This document shows, one piece after another, positions 15,892-25,311 of a stretch of DNA of 64,000 nt. The translations under genes were made by a program, and so were the position numbers. Every line of letters starts with the position of its first letter. The first letter of the stretch is position 1. Origin of the DNA: Raineyella antarctica (GTDB lineage: Bacteria; Actinomycetota; Actinomycetes; Propionibacteriales; Propionibacteriaceae); contig NZ_FMYF01000004.1 of assembly GCF_900092135.1 (NCBI RefSeq), forward strand, positions 124,001-188,000. The letters are read 5' to 3'. The notes under the pieces were generated by a model that ran no database searches, was not told where the DNA came from, and worked only from the letters and a program-made list of their open reading frames with translations.

Positions 15892-17183
15892 ACGTACGCC
15901 CCGACCGCCGACTCGTCATCGTCGTCCGCGCCGACCCGGTCATCTGCGGCCATTCGGGCGAGGCCCGCAACCTCGCCGAGGCCGCCCTGCACCGCGGATT
16001 CGACGACGTCCGCATCCTCAGCTGGCCGATCGAACGCCTGCAGGCCACCGGCCTGCCCCTCAAGCCCCTTGACTCGATCCTGCCGTACAGCCCCGGGATC
16101 ACCGTCGAGCGACCCGACCCGGTGGGCGACTACAAGGTCCCCGACGGCCGCTACCTCGCCGGACTGACCGGGCGACTGGTCGAGCTGTTCACCGACGGGG
16201 TGCCGACCGTGTGCCTGTCCCTCTACCTCAGCCCGCACACCGTCGCCGTCACCGACGCGGTCCGGGCCGCCCGCGACACCGGCCTGCCGATGGACGTGGT
16301 CACCCTGGCCGAGGCGGTCGGGTCCGACGTCACCAACGTGGTCCGCAGCTGCGTGGAGAGCGGCCGGTACGGTGCCGCCGCCCACCTGCTGAGCAGCTAC
16401 CTGGCCCAGGACCACTGCCTGGCCGTCTCGGAGTACACCCGGGAGATGATCATCGAGGAGGCCGCCCTGCTCGACCTGCAGCACGGCACCACCTTCGCCG
16501 CCCGCTGCCGGGAACGGATCGGGATCTCCTACCCGGCCATCGACACCTCGGCGTTCCTCGACCTTGACCCCGCCGAGACCCGCTCGCGACTAGCGGGGCG
16601 TGGCCTGGAACCCGGCGGCTACGTGCTGTTCCTGTCCCGGCTCAGCTCGGCCAAGGGCGTGGAGGACCTGATCGCCGGCTACGCCGCGAGCCGGGCCAAG
16701 GCCCGCGTGCAGCTGGTCATCGCCGGCCGGGGACCGGCGGAGGAGGAGCTGCGGCGGGTGGCCGCCCAGTCCCCGTTGGCCGACCGGATCCACTTCCTGA
16801 CCGACGTGGACGACGCAGAGAAGCCGCACCTGATGGCCGGCTCGGCCGCGTACGTCCTGGCCAGCAAGCCCCAGAAGGACTTCATCGAGACCTTCGGGAT
16901 CGCGTTGACCGAGTCGATGCTCGCCGGCGGTGGCCCGGTCGTCACCACCGACGTCGGGGGCATCCTGGAGGCCGTCGGGCCGTGGGCGGCGATCGTGCCG
17001 CACAGCGACCCGGCCGCGATCACCGCGGCGATCGACCACGCCATCTACGACATGACCGACGAGCAGCGCTTCCAGCTCGCCGCGCATGCCCGCGACCATG
17101 CCCTGCAGTTCGATCGGCTGGCGATCTTCGACCGGATGATGGCCAGGCTGGAGGTCCCGCAGTCGGTGCAGGCTCCCGCCTGA
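15888..17183 (+). CDS. GT4-type glycosyltransferase coupled to the GH92 gene
   Basis: 431 residues, GT-B fold. The C-terminal half has the GT4 donor-site features: LFLSRLSSAKGVEDLIAGYA, VIAGRGPAEEELRRVA, and ETFGIALTESMLAGGG (the E-x7-E motif), then VTTDVGGILE. The N-terminal half has HSGEARNLAEAA in place of the usual glycine loop. Acceptor and donor are unknown; coupling to a mannosidase suggests a mannose-containing glycan or glycolipid. The start is GTG 15888 inside the GH92 stop, with AAGGAGA in front. Longer in-frame starts would overlap GH92 by 450 bases and are not credible. Confidence 0.88.
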   Translation: MNVRPDRRLVIVVRADPVICGHSGEARNLAEAALHRGFDDVRILSWPIERLQATGLPLKPLDSILPYSPGITVERPDPVGDYKVPDGRYLAGLTGRLVELFTDGVPTVCLSLYLSPHTVAVTDAVRAARDTGLPMDVVTLAEAVGSDVTNVVRSCVESGRYGAAAHLLSSYLAQDHCLAVSEYTREMIIEEAALLDLQHGTTFAARCRERIGISYPAIDTSAFLDLDPAETRSRLAGRGLEPGGYVLFLSRLSSAKGVEDLIAGYAASRAKARVQLVIAGRGPAEEELRRVAAQSPLADRIHFLTDVDDAEKPHLMAGSAAYVLASKPQKDFIETFGIALTESMLAGGGPVVTTDVGGILEAVGPWAAIVPHSDPAAITAAIDHAIYDMTDEQRFQLAAHARDHALQFDRLAIFDRMMARLEVPQSVQAPA

Positions 17184-17219
17184 GTTGCCGGACCGGTCCT
17201 GCGGGCGGAGACTGGCGCA

Positions 17220-18674
17220 ATGGTCCGGTCCGCGCAGGACGACCCGGCGGGAACCCCCGGCCCTTCGCTGGCCCGGGGCTCCCGCCGGGGCCGCCTCACC
17301 CTGGCCGCCGTCACCCTCGGGTCGGGCATCGCCCTGCTGGACGGCACGGTGGTCACCATCGCACTGCCCACGATCGGCCGGGAACTGGGCAGCTCGCTCG
17401 GCGGCCTGCAATGGGTCAACAACGGCTACCTGCTCGCGCTCGCCTCGCTGATCCTGGTCGGGGGCAGCCTGGGGGACCGCCTCGGCCGCCGCCGGATCTA
17501 CCTGGTCGGTGTGGTCTGGTTCGCCCTGGCGTCGGCCGGGTGTGCGCTCGCACCGAGCACCGAGTGGCTGGTCGCCGCGCGCATCCTGCAGGGAATCGGG
17601 GCGGCCCTACTGACCCCTGGTGGACTGGCGATCATCCAGGCCTCCTTCCGGCCCGAGGACCGGGCGGGGGCGATCGGTGCCTGGGCCGGGGTCTCCGGGA
17701 CGGCCAGCGCGGCCGGCCCTTTCGTCGGGGGCTGGGTGCTGGCCCACCTCGGCTGGCCGGGGATCTTCCTGATCAACGTCCCGCTCTGCGCCCTGGTCGT
17801 CGGCCTGGCCCTGGTGGCCGTGCCGGAGACGCGGGACACCCACGTCCAGGGTCGGGCAGCCTTCGACCTGCCGGGGGCGGGGCTGACCCTGGTCCTCCTC
17901 TCGATCACCACCTTCCTGCTGATCAGCGGCTCCGCGCTGCCGACCGCCGGGTTGGTGGCCGGCGTGCTGGTGGCCGCAGTGGCGGGGGTCGCCTTCATCG
18001 CGGTCGAGCGCCGGGCCCGCTCCCCGCTGGTGCCGCTGGCGCTGTTCTCCTCCCGGGTGTTCAGCACGGCCAACCTGATGACCTTCCTGGTCTACGGCGC
18101 GCTGGGGGCGGTCGGCTTCTTCCTGGTCCTCCAGCTGCAGACCAGCGCCGGCTTCACCCCGCTGGAGTCAGGACTGGCCAACCTGCCCACAACGGTCCTG
18201 CTGCTGCTCTTCTCCTCGCGGATGGCGGTGCTGGCCAGGCGCACCGGGCCGCGGCTGCCGATGAGTGCGGGACCACTGGTCTGCGCTGTCGGCGTCCTGT
18301 GGCTCTCGAGGGTCGGTGCCGGATCCGGGTGGGGCATCGTGCTGGGCGCGATGAGCGTCTTCGGCCTCGGCCTGACCATCCTGGTGGCACCGCTGACCGC
18401 CGCCGTCCTCGCAGCCGCCCCGGACCGGTTCACCGGTGCGGCCAGCGGGATCAACAATGCGGTGGCCCGGACCGGTGCCCTGCTCGCCATCGCCGCCCTG
18501 CCTGCCCTGGTCGGCCTGGCCGGCTCGGACTACCGGGACCCGGACGTGTTCACCGCGGGCTACCGGACGGCCTCGTACGTGATCGCCGGGCTGCTCACGG
18601 CCGGCGGCCTGGTCAGCTGGCTGGGGTTGGGCGGCTCGGCGAAAATCGTCACGCCCGCAGCCGGGCGGGAATAG
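17220..18674 (+). CDS. MFS transporter, DHA2 (14-helix) type
   Basis: 484 residues with 14 predicted membrane helices. Typical DHA2 features: SGIALLDGTVVTIALPTIG (motif D1 region), GDRLGRRRIYLVG (motif A), ILQGIGAALLTPGGLAII, and GPFVGGWVLAHLGWPGIFLINVP (motif C region). DHA2 exporters expel drugs or metabolites with protons. It lies 36 bases after the glycosyltransferase on the same strand and may belong to that operon, in which case an exported glycoside is possible. Substrate unknown. Confidence 0.88.
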   Translation: MVRSAQDDPAGTPGPSLARGSRRGRLTLAAVTLGSGIALLDGTVVTIALPTIGRELGSSLGGLQWVNNGYLLALASLILVGGSLGDRLGRRRIYLVGVVWFALASAGCALAPSTEWLVAARILQGIGAALLTPGGLAIIQASFRPEDRAGAIGAWAGVSGTASAAGPFVGGWVLAHLGWPGIFLINVPLCALVVGLALVAVPETRDTHVQGRAAFDLPGAGLTLVLLSITTFLLISGSALPTAGLVAGVLVAAVAGVAFIAVERRARSPLVPLALFSSRVFSTANLMTFLVYGALGAVGFFLVLQLQTSAGFTPLESGLANLPTTVLLLLFSSRMAVLARRTGPRLPMSAGPLVCAVGVLWLSRVGAGSGWGIVLGAMSVFGLGLTILVAPLTAAVLAAAPDRFTGAASGINNAVARTGALLAIAALPALVGLAGSDYRDPDVFTAGYRTASYVIAGLLTAGGLVSWLGLGGSAKIVTPAAGRE

Positions 18675-18684
18675 GATTCCGCCC

Positions 18685-19713
18685 ATGAACCAGCGTCCCC
18701 GGCAGGGGCCGGTGCGGACGCTGCCCGGTCTGCGAGCGACGACGATCGTCGCGCTGTGGCTGGGGATCGTCACGGTGCTCATGATCGTGGGGGCACTGGG
18801 CTACGTCTGGCTGCAGAAGGGCTGGAGCTTCTTCGACGGCTTGTACATGTCGGTGAACGTGCTGGCCACCTTGGGCTTCGGCGGCGACCACGCCCTGGGC
18901 CGGGCGGGCAAGGTCTGGACGATGGTGCTCTCGGTGATGTCCGTGGGCGTCATCTTCGGCACCGTCGGACTGATGGCGCAGTTGCTCATCGAACAGGCCG
19001 GTAGCGGCCGACGGAGGGACAGACGGATGCAGAAGCAGATCGACAGGCTCCAGGGCCACTACATCATCTGCGGCTACGGCCGGGTCGGCTCGATGGTCGC
19101 GGACGAGCTGATCGGGGAGGGCCGTGACGTCGTCGTGGTGGACATCGACCAGACGTCCACGGTCCGGGCGCAGGAGGACGGCCTGTTGACGGTGCCCGGG
19201 ACGGCCACCGACGACGAAACCCTGCTGCAGGCCGGCATCGTGCGGGCCCGCGGGCTGGTCACCTGCGTCGACTCCGACCCCGACAACGTCTTCGTGGTGC
19301 TGACCGCCCGCGCGCTCAATCCCGACCTCTTCATCGTCGGACGGGCCGGGTCGAAGGAGGTGCTGGCCAAGCTGCAGCAGGCCGGCGCCGACCGGGCGGT
19401 CTCCCCGTACGTGATGGGCGGTCGGCGGATGGCCCAACTGGCGATCCGCCCGGCCGTGGTGGACTTCATCGACTCCGCGATGTCCACCTCGACGCTCGAC
19501 TTCTCCATCGAGGAGATCCCGGTACCGGCCGACAGTCGCCTGGTGGGGATGACGGTCGGCCGGCTGCGGGCGCACGGGATCTTCACGCTGGCGATCCTGA
19601 AGGGGGCGGCCGCCTACCGCCATGCCCCGCTCGACGACCAGCTGATCGAGAGCGAGGACCACCTGATCGTCTCCGGCACCAGCGATTCCCTGCGCGCCCT
19701 CGACGAGGTCTGA
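18685..19713 (+). CDS. Potassium-channel-like protein with RCK domain and atypical filter
   Basis: 342 residues: two membrane helices (about 20-42 and 76-100) around a pore loop, then an RCK (TrkA-N) domain with GYGRVGS near 125 and an RCK-C domain (about 250-340). This is the MthK/Kch-like ligand-gated plan. The pore loop reads VLATLGFGGDHA, so the usual TVGYGD filter is TLGFGG at 62-67. No ribosome site is present; TAGGAT at 18672-18677 sits at -13 to -8, so a leaderless start at ATG 18685 is likely. It follows the MFS gene by ten bases. Confidence 0.88.
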   Translation: MNQRPRQGPVRTLPGLRATTIVALWLGIVTVLMIVGALGYVWLQKGWSFFDGLYMSVNVLATLGFGGDHALGRAGKVWTMVLSVMSVGVIFGTVGLMAQLLIEQAGSGRRRDRRMQKQIDRLQGHYIICGYGRVGSMVADELIGEGRDVVVVDIDQTSTVRAQEDGLLTVPGTATDDETLLQAGIVRARGLVTCVDSDPDNVFVVLTARALNPDLFIVGRAGSKEVLAKLQQAGADRAVSPYVMGGRRMAQLAIRPAVVDFIDSAMSTSTLDFSIEEIPVPADSRLVGMTVGRLRAHGIFTLAILKGAAAYRHAPLDDQLIESEDHLIVSGTSDSLRALDEV

Positions 19714-19745
19714 GCCGTCAGGTCTGAGCCGACGAGGTCCGGACC

Positions 19746-20618
19746 CTACCGGCGCCGTTCGCCGCGGACCGTGCCGCTGCCCTTCAGGTGCACCTGCATG
19801 GTCCCGTTCGACGTACGGGTCTCCAGGTAGGGCTGCGCCGCGACCAGGGTGCTCAGCTTGCGATGGCCGAAGTCCCGCGGGTCGAAGTCGGTGTGCGCCC
19901 GGTTCAGGTGCTGGCCGAGCAGGCTGAGGCCCACCCACCCGTCGTCCCCGCTGGTCGCGTTGACCGCCCGGACCAGGGCGCTCTGCAGGTTGATGCCGCT
20001 GGACTGCGGACCGGCGTCGGCCTCGGCGACCGGCTCCGCGGTGTCCTCCGGAGCCGCCGCTGCCCCTGGGATCGTTGCTCTCCCAGGCGTCATCGCGCCG
20101 GCGTCCGACGGCGTCGTGGCGGAGGCCGGGACTGCCGCGGTCGGTTCGGGCACCGCTTCCGAGTCGAGGTCCTTGTCCAGCAGCTCGAGGTAGATGAACT
20201 GGTCGACCGCCTTGCGGAGCGACTCGGGGGTATGACGACGCCCGAGCCCGAACACCTTCTTGCCGGACTCCCGCAGCCGGGTCGCCAGCCGGGTGAAGTC
20301 GGAGTCGGAGGAGACCAGCGCGAACGCCTCCACGTTGCCCATCCACAGCAGGTCCATCGCGTCGATGATCAGGGCGGAGTCGGTGGAGTTCTTCCCGACG
20401 GTGTATGCGAACTGCTGGACCGGCGTGATGGCGAGCCGGTTCAGTTCCCGCTTCCAGCCGGCCAGCCGGCCGGTGGTCCAGTCGCCGTACGCGCGCTTGA
20501 TGGTGGGCGTGCCGTACGTGGCCAGCTCCTCCAGCACCGCCTCGGCGTGACTGGCCGAGACGTTGTCGCAGTCGATCAGCACGGCGATGCGGGTGGAGGC
20601 GCTGGTGTTGGTGTCCAT
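19746..20618 (-). CDS. NYN-domain (LabA/DUF88) nuclease with OST-HTH-like C terminus
   Basis: 290 residues. The N-terminal NYN domain (about 10-155) carries acidic residues of the PIN-like fold: LIDCDNVSA (Asp16, Asp18), NSTDSALIIDAMDLLW and SSDSDFTRLATRLRESGKKV. An Ala/Pro-rich linker (about 160-215) leads to a small domain at about 218-285 (LVRAVNATSGDDGWVGLSLL, then DFDPRDFGHRKLSTLV) like OST-HTH/LOTUS RNA-binding folds. RNA cleavage or RNA binding is the expected role. TATCCT at 20626-20631 (in reverse) makes a leaderless start likely. Confidence 0.88.
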   Translation of the reverse strand: MDTNTSASTRIAVLIDCDNVSASHAEAVLEELATYGTPTIKRAYGDWTTGRLAGWKRELNRLAITPVQQFAYTVGKNSTDSALIIDAMDLLWMGNVEAFALVSSDSDFTRLATRLRESGKKVFGLGRRHTPESLRKAVDQFIYLELLDKDLDSEAVPEPTAAVPASATTPSDAGAMTPGRATIPGAAAAPEDTAEPVAEADAGPQSSGINLQSALVRAVNATSGDDGWVGLSLLGQHLNRAHTDFDPRDFGHRKLSTLVAAQPYLETRTSNGTMQVHLKGSGTVRGERRR

Positions 20619-20648
20619 AGTGCTCAGGATAGGGGCGTCGGTCCGGGC

Positions 20649-22133
20649 TCAGCGGAAGTCGGCGCCGAGACGGCCGTAGCGCTGGAGGATCCGGGGCACC
20701 TCGTAGTGCATCGTCTCGTAGACCTCCCGGGCCGCATCCGAGACGACGATCCGGGTCTCGGAGGAGTCCCCGCGCAACAGGTCGTAGCCGTCCTGCAGCG
20801 TGTCGACCACGCCGAGCGCCTGGGCGCCCAGGATCGCCGCGCCCAGCCCGGACCCCTCGGCCGCCCCGGTGACGATGAGGGGGCGGTTGAGCACCCCGGC
20901 GACCACGTCGCGCCAGAGCTGGGAGCGGAAGACGCCCCCGGTGGCGCGGACCTCCTCGACCCGGTTGATCATCCGCAGCCGCCGCAGGATCGTCCACAGC
21001 TGGTAGGCCACGCCCTCGACGCCGGCCCGCAGGAAGTGGTCGGGGGTGTGGGCCTGGCGGACGTGCAGGAACGCGCCGCGAATCTCGGAGTCCCACAGCG
21101 AGGCGCGCTCGGCGACCAGGTAGGGGATCATCAGCAGGCCGTCCGAGCCCGGCGGGATCATCGCCCCGCGTCGGCAGGCCTCGGCGTCGTCGGCGCCGGG
21201 TGCGTACGTCTCGGTCAGCCAGCGCTGCACCATGCCGCCGTTGCTGACCGCGCCGCCGGCCACCCAGACGTCACTGGTCAGTGCGTAGCAGAACAGTCCC
21301 GACACCACGGCAGGGGTGCGCACCACCATGCGTACGGCTCCGCTGGTGCCGATCGACAGGCCGGCCTTGCCCGGCTCCATCGCGCCGGTGCCGAGGTTGC
21401 CCAGCGGACCGTCGCCTGCGCCGAGGACGACGGGCAGTCCGGCGGGCAGGCCCAGGGTCGCGGCGGTGGCCGGGGCGAGCGGGAGGATGTCGGTGGTGTT
21501 GCGGATCGGAGGCAGCTGGTCGGGTCGGATGCCGGTCAGCTCGATCGCCTCGGGGTTCCAGGTCCGCGCCTCCATGTCGAGCATGCCGCTGCCCGAGGCG
21601 GTGGACAGCTCGGTGGCGACCTGGCCGGTCAGGACCACCAGGATCCAGTCCTTCAGGCCGATCCAGTGCGCGGTGCCGGCGAGCAGGTCGGGGTGGGTGT
21701 CGCGGAACCAGCGCAGCTTCACCAGTGGGGACATCGGGTGGGTCGGGGTGCCGCTGGTGTAGTGCAGGCGCGGGCCGGTGGAGTGCTCGTTCAGTATTTC
21801 GGCCTGGGCCCAGGCGCGAGAGTCCGCCCAGGTCAGCAGCTCGGTGACCGGCCGCAGGCTGGCGTCCAGTCCGATCAGTCCGTGCATCGCGGTGCTGATC
21901 GAGATGCCGATCACCCGGCCCGCGTCGATCCTTGCGACCGCCTCCCGCATCGCCTCGAGCACGCCGCGCGCGATCGCGTCAGGGTCCTGGATGTGCCAGC
22001 CGGGCTGGGGGTTCAGCAGCGGGTACTCGCGGGAGACCGTCAGGCGTACGTCGCCGTCGAGGGAGAAGAGGGACGCCTTCGCCGCGGTGGTGCCGACGTC
22101 CAGGCCGAGGATGATGTCGCTGGCGGGGCTCAT
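20649..22133 (-). CDS. gntK: FGGY-family carbohydrate kinase, probably gluconokinase
   Basis: 494 residues, complete FGGY length. The N-terminal ATPase motif is LGLDVGTTAAKASLF; the substrate side has STAMHGLIGLD, TPTHPMSPLVKLRWF and STASGSGMLDM, the C-terminal domain GTSGAVRM and AVSNGGMVQ. The HPMSPLVKL context is typical of the Bacillus-type gluconate kinases, so gluconate to 6-phosphogluconate is the likely reaction; xylulose or another polyol cannot be excluded. A GGAAGGA site lies about 15 bases before the ATG. No gluconate permease or regulator is adjacent. Confidence 0.82.
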   Translation of the reverse strand: MSPASDIILGLDVGTTAAKASLFSLDGDVRLTVSREYPLLNPQPGWHIQDPDAIARGVLEAMREAVARIDAGRVIGISISTAMHGLIGLDASLRPVTELLTWADSRAWAQAEILNEHSTGPRLHYTSGTPTHPMSPLVKLRWFRDTHPDLLAGTAHWIGLKDWILVVLTGQVATELSTASGSGMLDMEARTWNPEAIELTGIRPDQLPPIRNTTDILPLAPATAATLGLPAGLPVVLGAGDGPLGNLGTGAMEPGKAGLSIGTSGAVRMVVRTPAVVSGLFCYALTSDVWVAGGAVSNGGMVQRWLTETYAPGADDAEACRRGAMIPPGSDGLLMIPYLVAERASLWDSEIRGAFLHVRQAHTPDHFLRAGVEGVAYQLWTILRRLRMINRVEEVRATGGVFRSQLWRDVVAGVLNRPLIVTGAAEGSGLGAAILGAQALGVVDTLQDGYDLLRGDSSETRIVVSDAAREVYETMHYEVPRILQRYGRLGADFR

Positions 22134-22292
22134 GGGTGGGATCGTTCCTTCCGCGATGGCATTGCCTCCACGCTAGAGGGGGCTGGTGCCGACGTCGCGG
22201 GGATGCCGGATGTTTCCGGACGGTCCCTACCGGCTCGGGGCAGGTAGCTGGGCTGCAGAGCTGGTGGTCCGCAGATCTGGATGGTCCGGGCG

Positions 22293-23186
22293 TCAGGCGG
22301 TGATCCCGCCGCCGGTCACGGGCAGGGTCGCGCCCACCACGTAGCTGGACTCCTGGGAGGCCAGGAACACGTACGCCGGTGCGAGTTCGGCCGGTTGCCC
22401 GGCGCGGCCCATCGGCACGCCCTCGCCGAAGCTGGCCAGCTTCTCCTTCGGCTGGCCGAACGAGGGCTGCAGCGGGGTCCAGATCGGGCCGGGGGCGACG
22501 GCGTTGACCCGGATGCCCTTCTCGATCAGCTGCTGGGCCAGGCCCTTGGTGAACGTGTTGATCGCGCCCTTGGTGGTCGCGTAGTCCAGCAGGGTCGGAG
22601 AGGGCTGGTAGGCCTGGATCGAGGTCGTGTTGATGATCGAGGACCCCGGCTCCAGGTGCGGTAGTGCCGCCCGGACCAGCCAGAACATCGCGTAGATGTT
22701 CGTCTTCATCGTCCGGTCCAGCTGTTCGTCGGAGATGTCCTCGATCGAGGGGGTCCAGATCTGGCGGCCGGCATTGTTGACCAGGACGTCGAGCCCGCCC
22801 AGGCCCTCGACCGCCTCGCGGATGACGCGGTCGCACTCGGCCGAGGTGCTGATGTCGGCCTCGATGGTCACGGCCGTACGACCGGCCTGCTCGATCAGGG
22901 AGGCGATCCGCCGGGCGTCCTCGGCCTCGGCGGGCAGGTAGGTGATGGCCACGTCGGCGCCCTCACGGGCGAAGGCGATCGCCACCGCGGCGCCGATGCC
23001 GGAGTCGCCGCCGGTTATCAACGCCTTGCGCCCCTCCAGGCGGCCCGAGCCGCGGTAGCTGTCCTCGCCGTGGTCCGCCGGCGGCTGCAGCTCGGCATCG
23101 AGGCCGGGCTCGGGCTGGGTCTGCTCCCCGGGCGAGACCTGCGGGTACTGCGTACGTGGGTCCTGCATGCTGTACTGGTCGCTCAT
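22293..23186 (-). CDS. SDR-family oxidoreductase of the YghA/general-stress type
   Basis: 297 residues. The NAD(P) site ITGGDSGIGAAVAIAFAREGAD, the VNNAG motif and catalytic YATTKGA mark a classical short-chain dehydrogenase. The long N-terminal extension rich in Pro and Gln (about 45 residues, QYPQVSPGEQTQPEPG) is typical of the YghA/YdaD stress group. Residues around AYQPSPTLLDYATTK match that group. Substrate unknown. No ribosome site; TAATGT at 23193-23198 (in reverse) gives a -10 box at -12 to -7 of ATG 23186, so it is probably leaderless. A gap of about 215 bases separates it from the divergent secreted-protein gene. Confidence 0.88.
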   Translation of the reverse strand: MSDQYSMQDPRTQYPQVSPGEQTQPEPGLDAELQPPADHGEDSYRGSGRLEGRKALITGGDSGIGAAVAIAFAREGADVAITYLPAEAEDARRIASLIEQAGRTAVTIEADISTSAECDRVIREAVEGLGGLDVLVNNAGRQIWTPSIEDISDEQLDRTMKTNIYAMFWLVRAALPHLEPGSSIINTTSIQAYQPSPTLLDYATTKGAINTFTKGLAQQLIEKGIRVNAVAPGPIWTPLQPSFGQPKEKLASFGEGVPMGRAGQPAELAPAYVFLASQESSYVVGATLPVTGGGITA

Positions 23187-23400
23187 AAGTCGACATTAGT
23201 GCGATGTGCGGTGCATGACCAGTGCCCCTAGGAACTCCCTCGCTGCCCCGGGGCGCGACCGAGGGTGGGACCCGGCGAGACTTCCCTGTGGCCGGGCTGA
23301 GGCAGGCATACCCCCCCCGGCACTGCAGCGTGTGCTCCAGATCACCTACGGTGCTAATGGTCCTGCCAATGGAGGTGGGCCGGTTCCGGAGGGGGCAGAT

Positions 23401-23883
23401 ATGAAGAAGATCCTGGCGGCAGCCGCACTGGCCGCCGTACCGCTGATGGCGGCGGGAGTGCCGGCCCATGCCGCACCCAGCTACCAGCCGAACAGGGCGG
23501 GCAACGGCGTGACCCAGATGACGCTGGAGTGTGACAACGGGCAGACGGTGGACGTCCTGGTCGCGGGCAACCACAGCAGTGACATGGGTGGCTGGGCCGC
23601 CGCCCGCGTGGTGGGCGATGGTGTCCTGCTGCCCACCTCGTTCACCTTCGCCCTGGTCGACCTGAACGATCCCGCCACTCCGCTCTGGCAGGGAGTACAG
23701 GCCAAGGGTGGCGGCAAGGCCCAGTCCCGGCAGCAGACGATCACCTGTTCGGTGCTGATGCCCGCCGATGCGACGATCGGTGAGGTCCTGTCCACTGCAC
23801 CGGGACCGATCACTGTGCCCGAGGACCAGCTCGGTGATCCGGCAGGCTTCCTGCTCACGGTGACGGCTGTTCCCAGACCCTGA
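23401..23883 (+). CDS. Small secreted protein of unknown function
   Basis: 160 residues with a clear Sec signal peptide: MKK, a hydrophobic run ILAAAALAAVPLMAAGV and cleavage after AHA (about residue 24). The mature part has two cysteines (in LECDNGQT and ITCSVLM) that may form a disulfide, and looks like a compact beta-sheet domain. I recognise no family. GGAGGGGG lies before ATG 23401; longer in-frame upstream codons read through the intergenic region and were rejected. A bidirectional hairpin terminator follows. Confidence 0.72.
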   Translation: MKKILAAAALAAVPLMAAGVPAHAAPSYQPNRAGNGVTQMTLECDNGQTVDVLVAGNHSSDMGGWAAARVVGDGVLLPTSFTFALVDLNDPATPLWQGVQAKGGGKAQSRQQTITCSVLMPADATIGEVLSTAPGPITVPEDQLGDPAGFLLTVTAVPRP

Positions 23884-23898
23884 GCATCGGCGACGTGA

Positions 23899-23924
23899 CG
23901 GCCGCGGCTGGCGAGCCGCGGCCG
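23899..23924. terminator. Bidirectional hairpin terminator
   Basis: CGGCCGCGGCT (23899-23909) pairs perfectly with its complement at 23914-23924 around GGCG. It lies between two convergent genes and probably ends both transcripts. Confidence 0.8.
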
Positions 23925-23928
23925 CCAC

Positions 23929-25311
23929 TCACTTGTCAGCGTGTTCCCGCGCCAGCTGGTACCTGGCCAGTGTGACCTTCCGCTCCCGGTCGTGGTCGAC
24001 GATCCGGTCGGGGTAGCCTTGGTCCGGACCCTTCGGGGACTTCCACGGCTCGTGGGCCAGCACGCCGGGCAGGTGGCGCAGCTCGGGCACCCAGCGGCGT
24101 ACGTAGTCGCCGTCGGGGTCGAACTTCTTGCCCTGCAGCACCGGATTGAAGACCCGGAAGTAGGGCGCGGCGTCGGTCCCGGTGCCGGCGGTCCACTGCC
24201 AGCCGTGCGCGTTGGAGGCGAGATCCGCATCGATCAGGCGCTGCTCGAACCACGCCGCGCCGGCCGGCCACCACTGGTGCAGGTCCTTGGTCAGGAAGCT
24301 GGCGGTGATCATCCTCACCCGGTTGTGCATCCAGCCGGTCGCCAGCAGCTGGCGCATCCCGGCGTCCACGATCGGGTAGCCGGTGCGCCCCTGCTGCCAG
24401 GCCTGCCGCAGCTCCGTGTCGTCGTCGTACGCCAATCCCTGCAGCTGTGGGCGCAGGTCGCGCGCCAGGCTTTCCGGGTGGCGCCACAGCACGTCGGCGT
24501 AGAACTCGCGCCAGGCCAGCTCGGTGGCGTACGTCGTGGCGCCGGGCCCCGAGCAGGACGCCAGGTCGAACAGCAGCGTGCGGGGGTGCACCGCACCGAG
24601 GGCCAGGTAGGGCGACATCATCGAGGTGCCATCGAGGTCGGGCCGGTCGCGGTGGTCAGCATAGTCGGCCAGGCCGTGCTCCAGGAACTGTGCCCACCGG
24701 CGCAGCGCCGCCTCCTCGCCGGCCTCGGGAAGCTCGGGCAGGCCCGGTCGCCCGGCGACCTCGGTGACCATCCGCCAGACGTCCTCGTCGCCACCGGGGT
24801 GCAGCAGGCGCACGCCCTCCGGTTCCTCGGCGGGGGCGCGCCACCCGTGGTCACGCCACGCCCAGCTGAACGGGGTGAAGACCTGGAACCCCGCTCCTTG
24901 CCGGTTCACCACCCGCCCGGGAGTCACCGCGTACGGGCTGCCCGTCTCCACCCAGGCGATCCTGTGGCGCTCCAGCTGCTCCCGCACGCGGGCGTCCCGG
25001 GCCGCCCCGGCCGGCTCGGTCTCCCTCGACACGTGTACGGAGGTGGCCCCGATCGCCGAGGCCAGTTCGGGGATGAGCTCGACCGGGTCACCCCGGCGCA
25101 GGGACAGCCGGCCCTCGTACGACTCCCGCAGCGCCAGCAGGGTCCGTGCCAGCCAGGCCTGCCGCACCTCACCCGCGGGCTCGAAGAACTCCGGGTCGAC
25201 GACGAACACGGCAGCCACGCCCGCATCCTCGCCGGCCGCACGGGCGGCGGCACCCAGTGCCGGCAGGTCGGCTCGGCGCAGGTCGCGGCGCAGCCACAGC
25301 AGTGCGGTCAT
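23929..25311 (-). CDS. phrB: Deoxyribodipyrimidine photolyase
   Basis: 460 residues. The N-terminal antenna domain starts LLWLRRDLRRADLPAL; the FAD domain has ATELAWREFYADVLW, GRTGYPIVDAGMRQLLATGW, MHNRVRMITASFLTKDLH and the Asp/Asn pocket DADLASNAHGWQWTAGTGTD (DxDLAxNxxxWQWxAG). This is a class I CPD photolyase, which repairs UV dimers with blue light. The start at ATG 25311 (MTALLWLRRD) fits the family; an in-frame start 54 bases earlier adds an unrelated basic leader. It is divergent from exonuclease III, another repair gene. Confidence 0.92.
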   Translation of the reverse strand: MTALLWLRRDLRRADLPALGAAARAAGEDAGVAAVFVVDPEFFEPAGEVRQAWLARTLLALRESYEGRLSLRRGDPVELIPELASAIGATSVHVSRETEPAGAARDARVREQLERHRIAWVETGSPYAVTPGRVVNRQGAGFQVFTPFSWAWRDHGWRAPAEEPEGVRLLHPGGDEDVWRMVTEVAGRPGLPELPEAGEEAALRRWAQFLEHGLADYADHRDRPDLDGTSMMSPYLALGAVHPRTLLFDLASCSGPGATTYATELAWREFYADVLWRHPESLARDLRPQLQGLAYDDDTELRQAWQQGRTGYPIVDAGMRQLLATGWMHNRVRMITASFLTKDLHQWWPAGAAWFEQRLIDADLASNAHGWQWTAGTGTDAAPYFRVFNPVLQGKKFDPDGDYVRRWVPELRHLPGVLAHEPWKSPKGPDQGYPDRIVDHDRERKVTLARYQLAREHADK

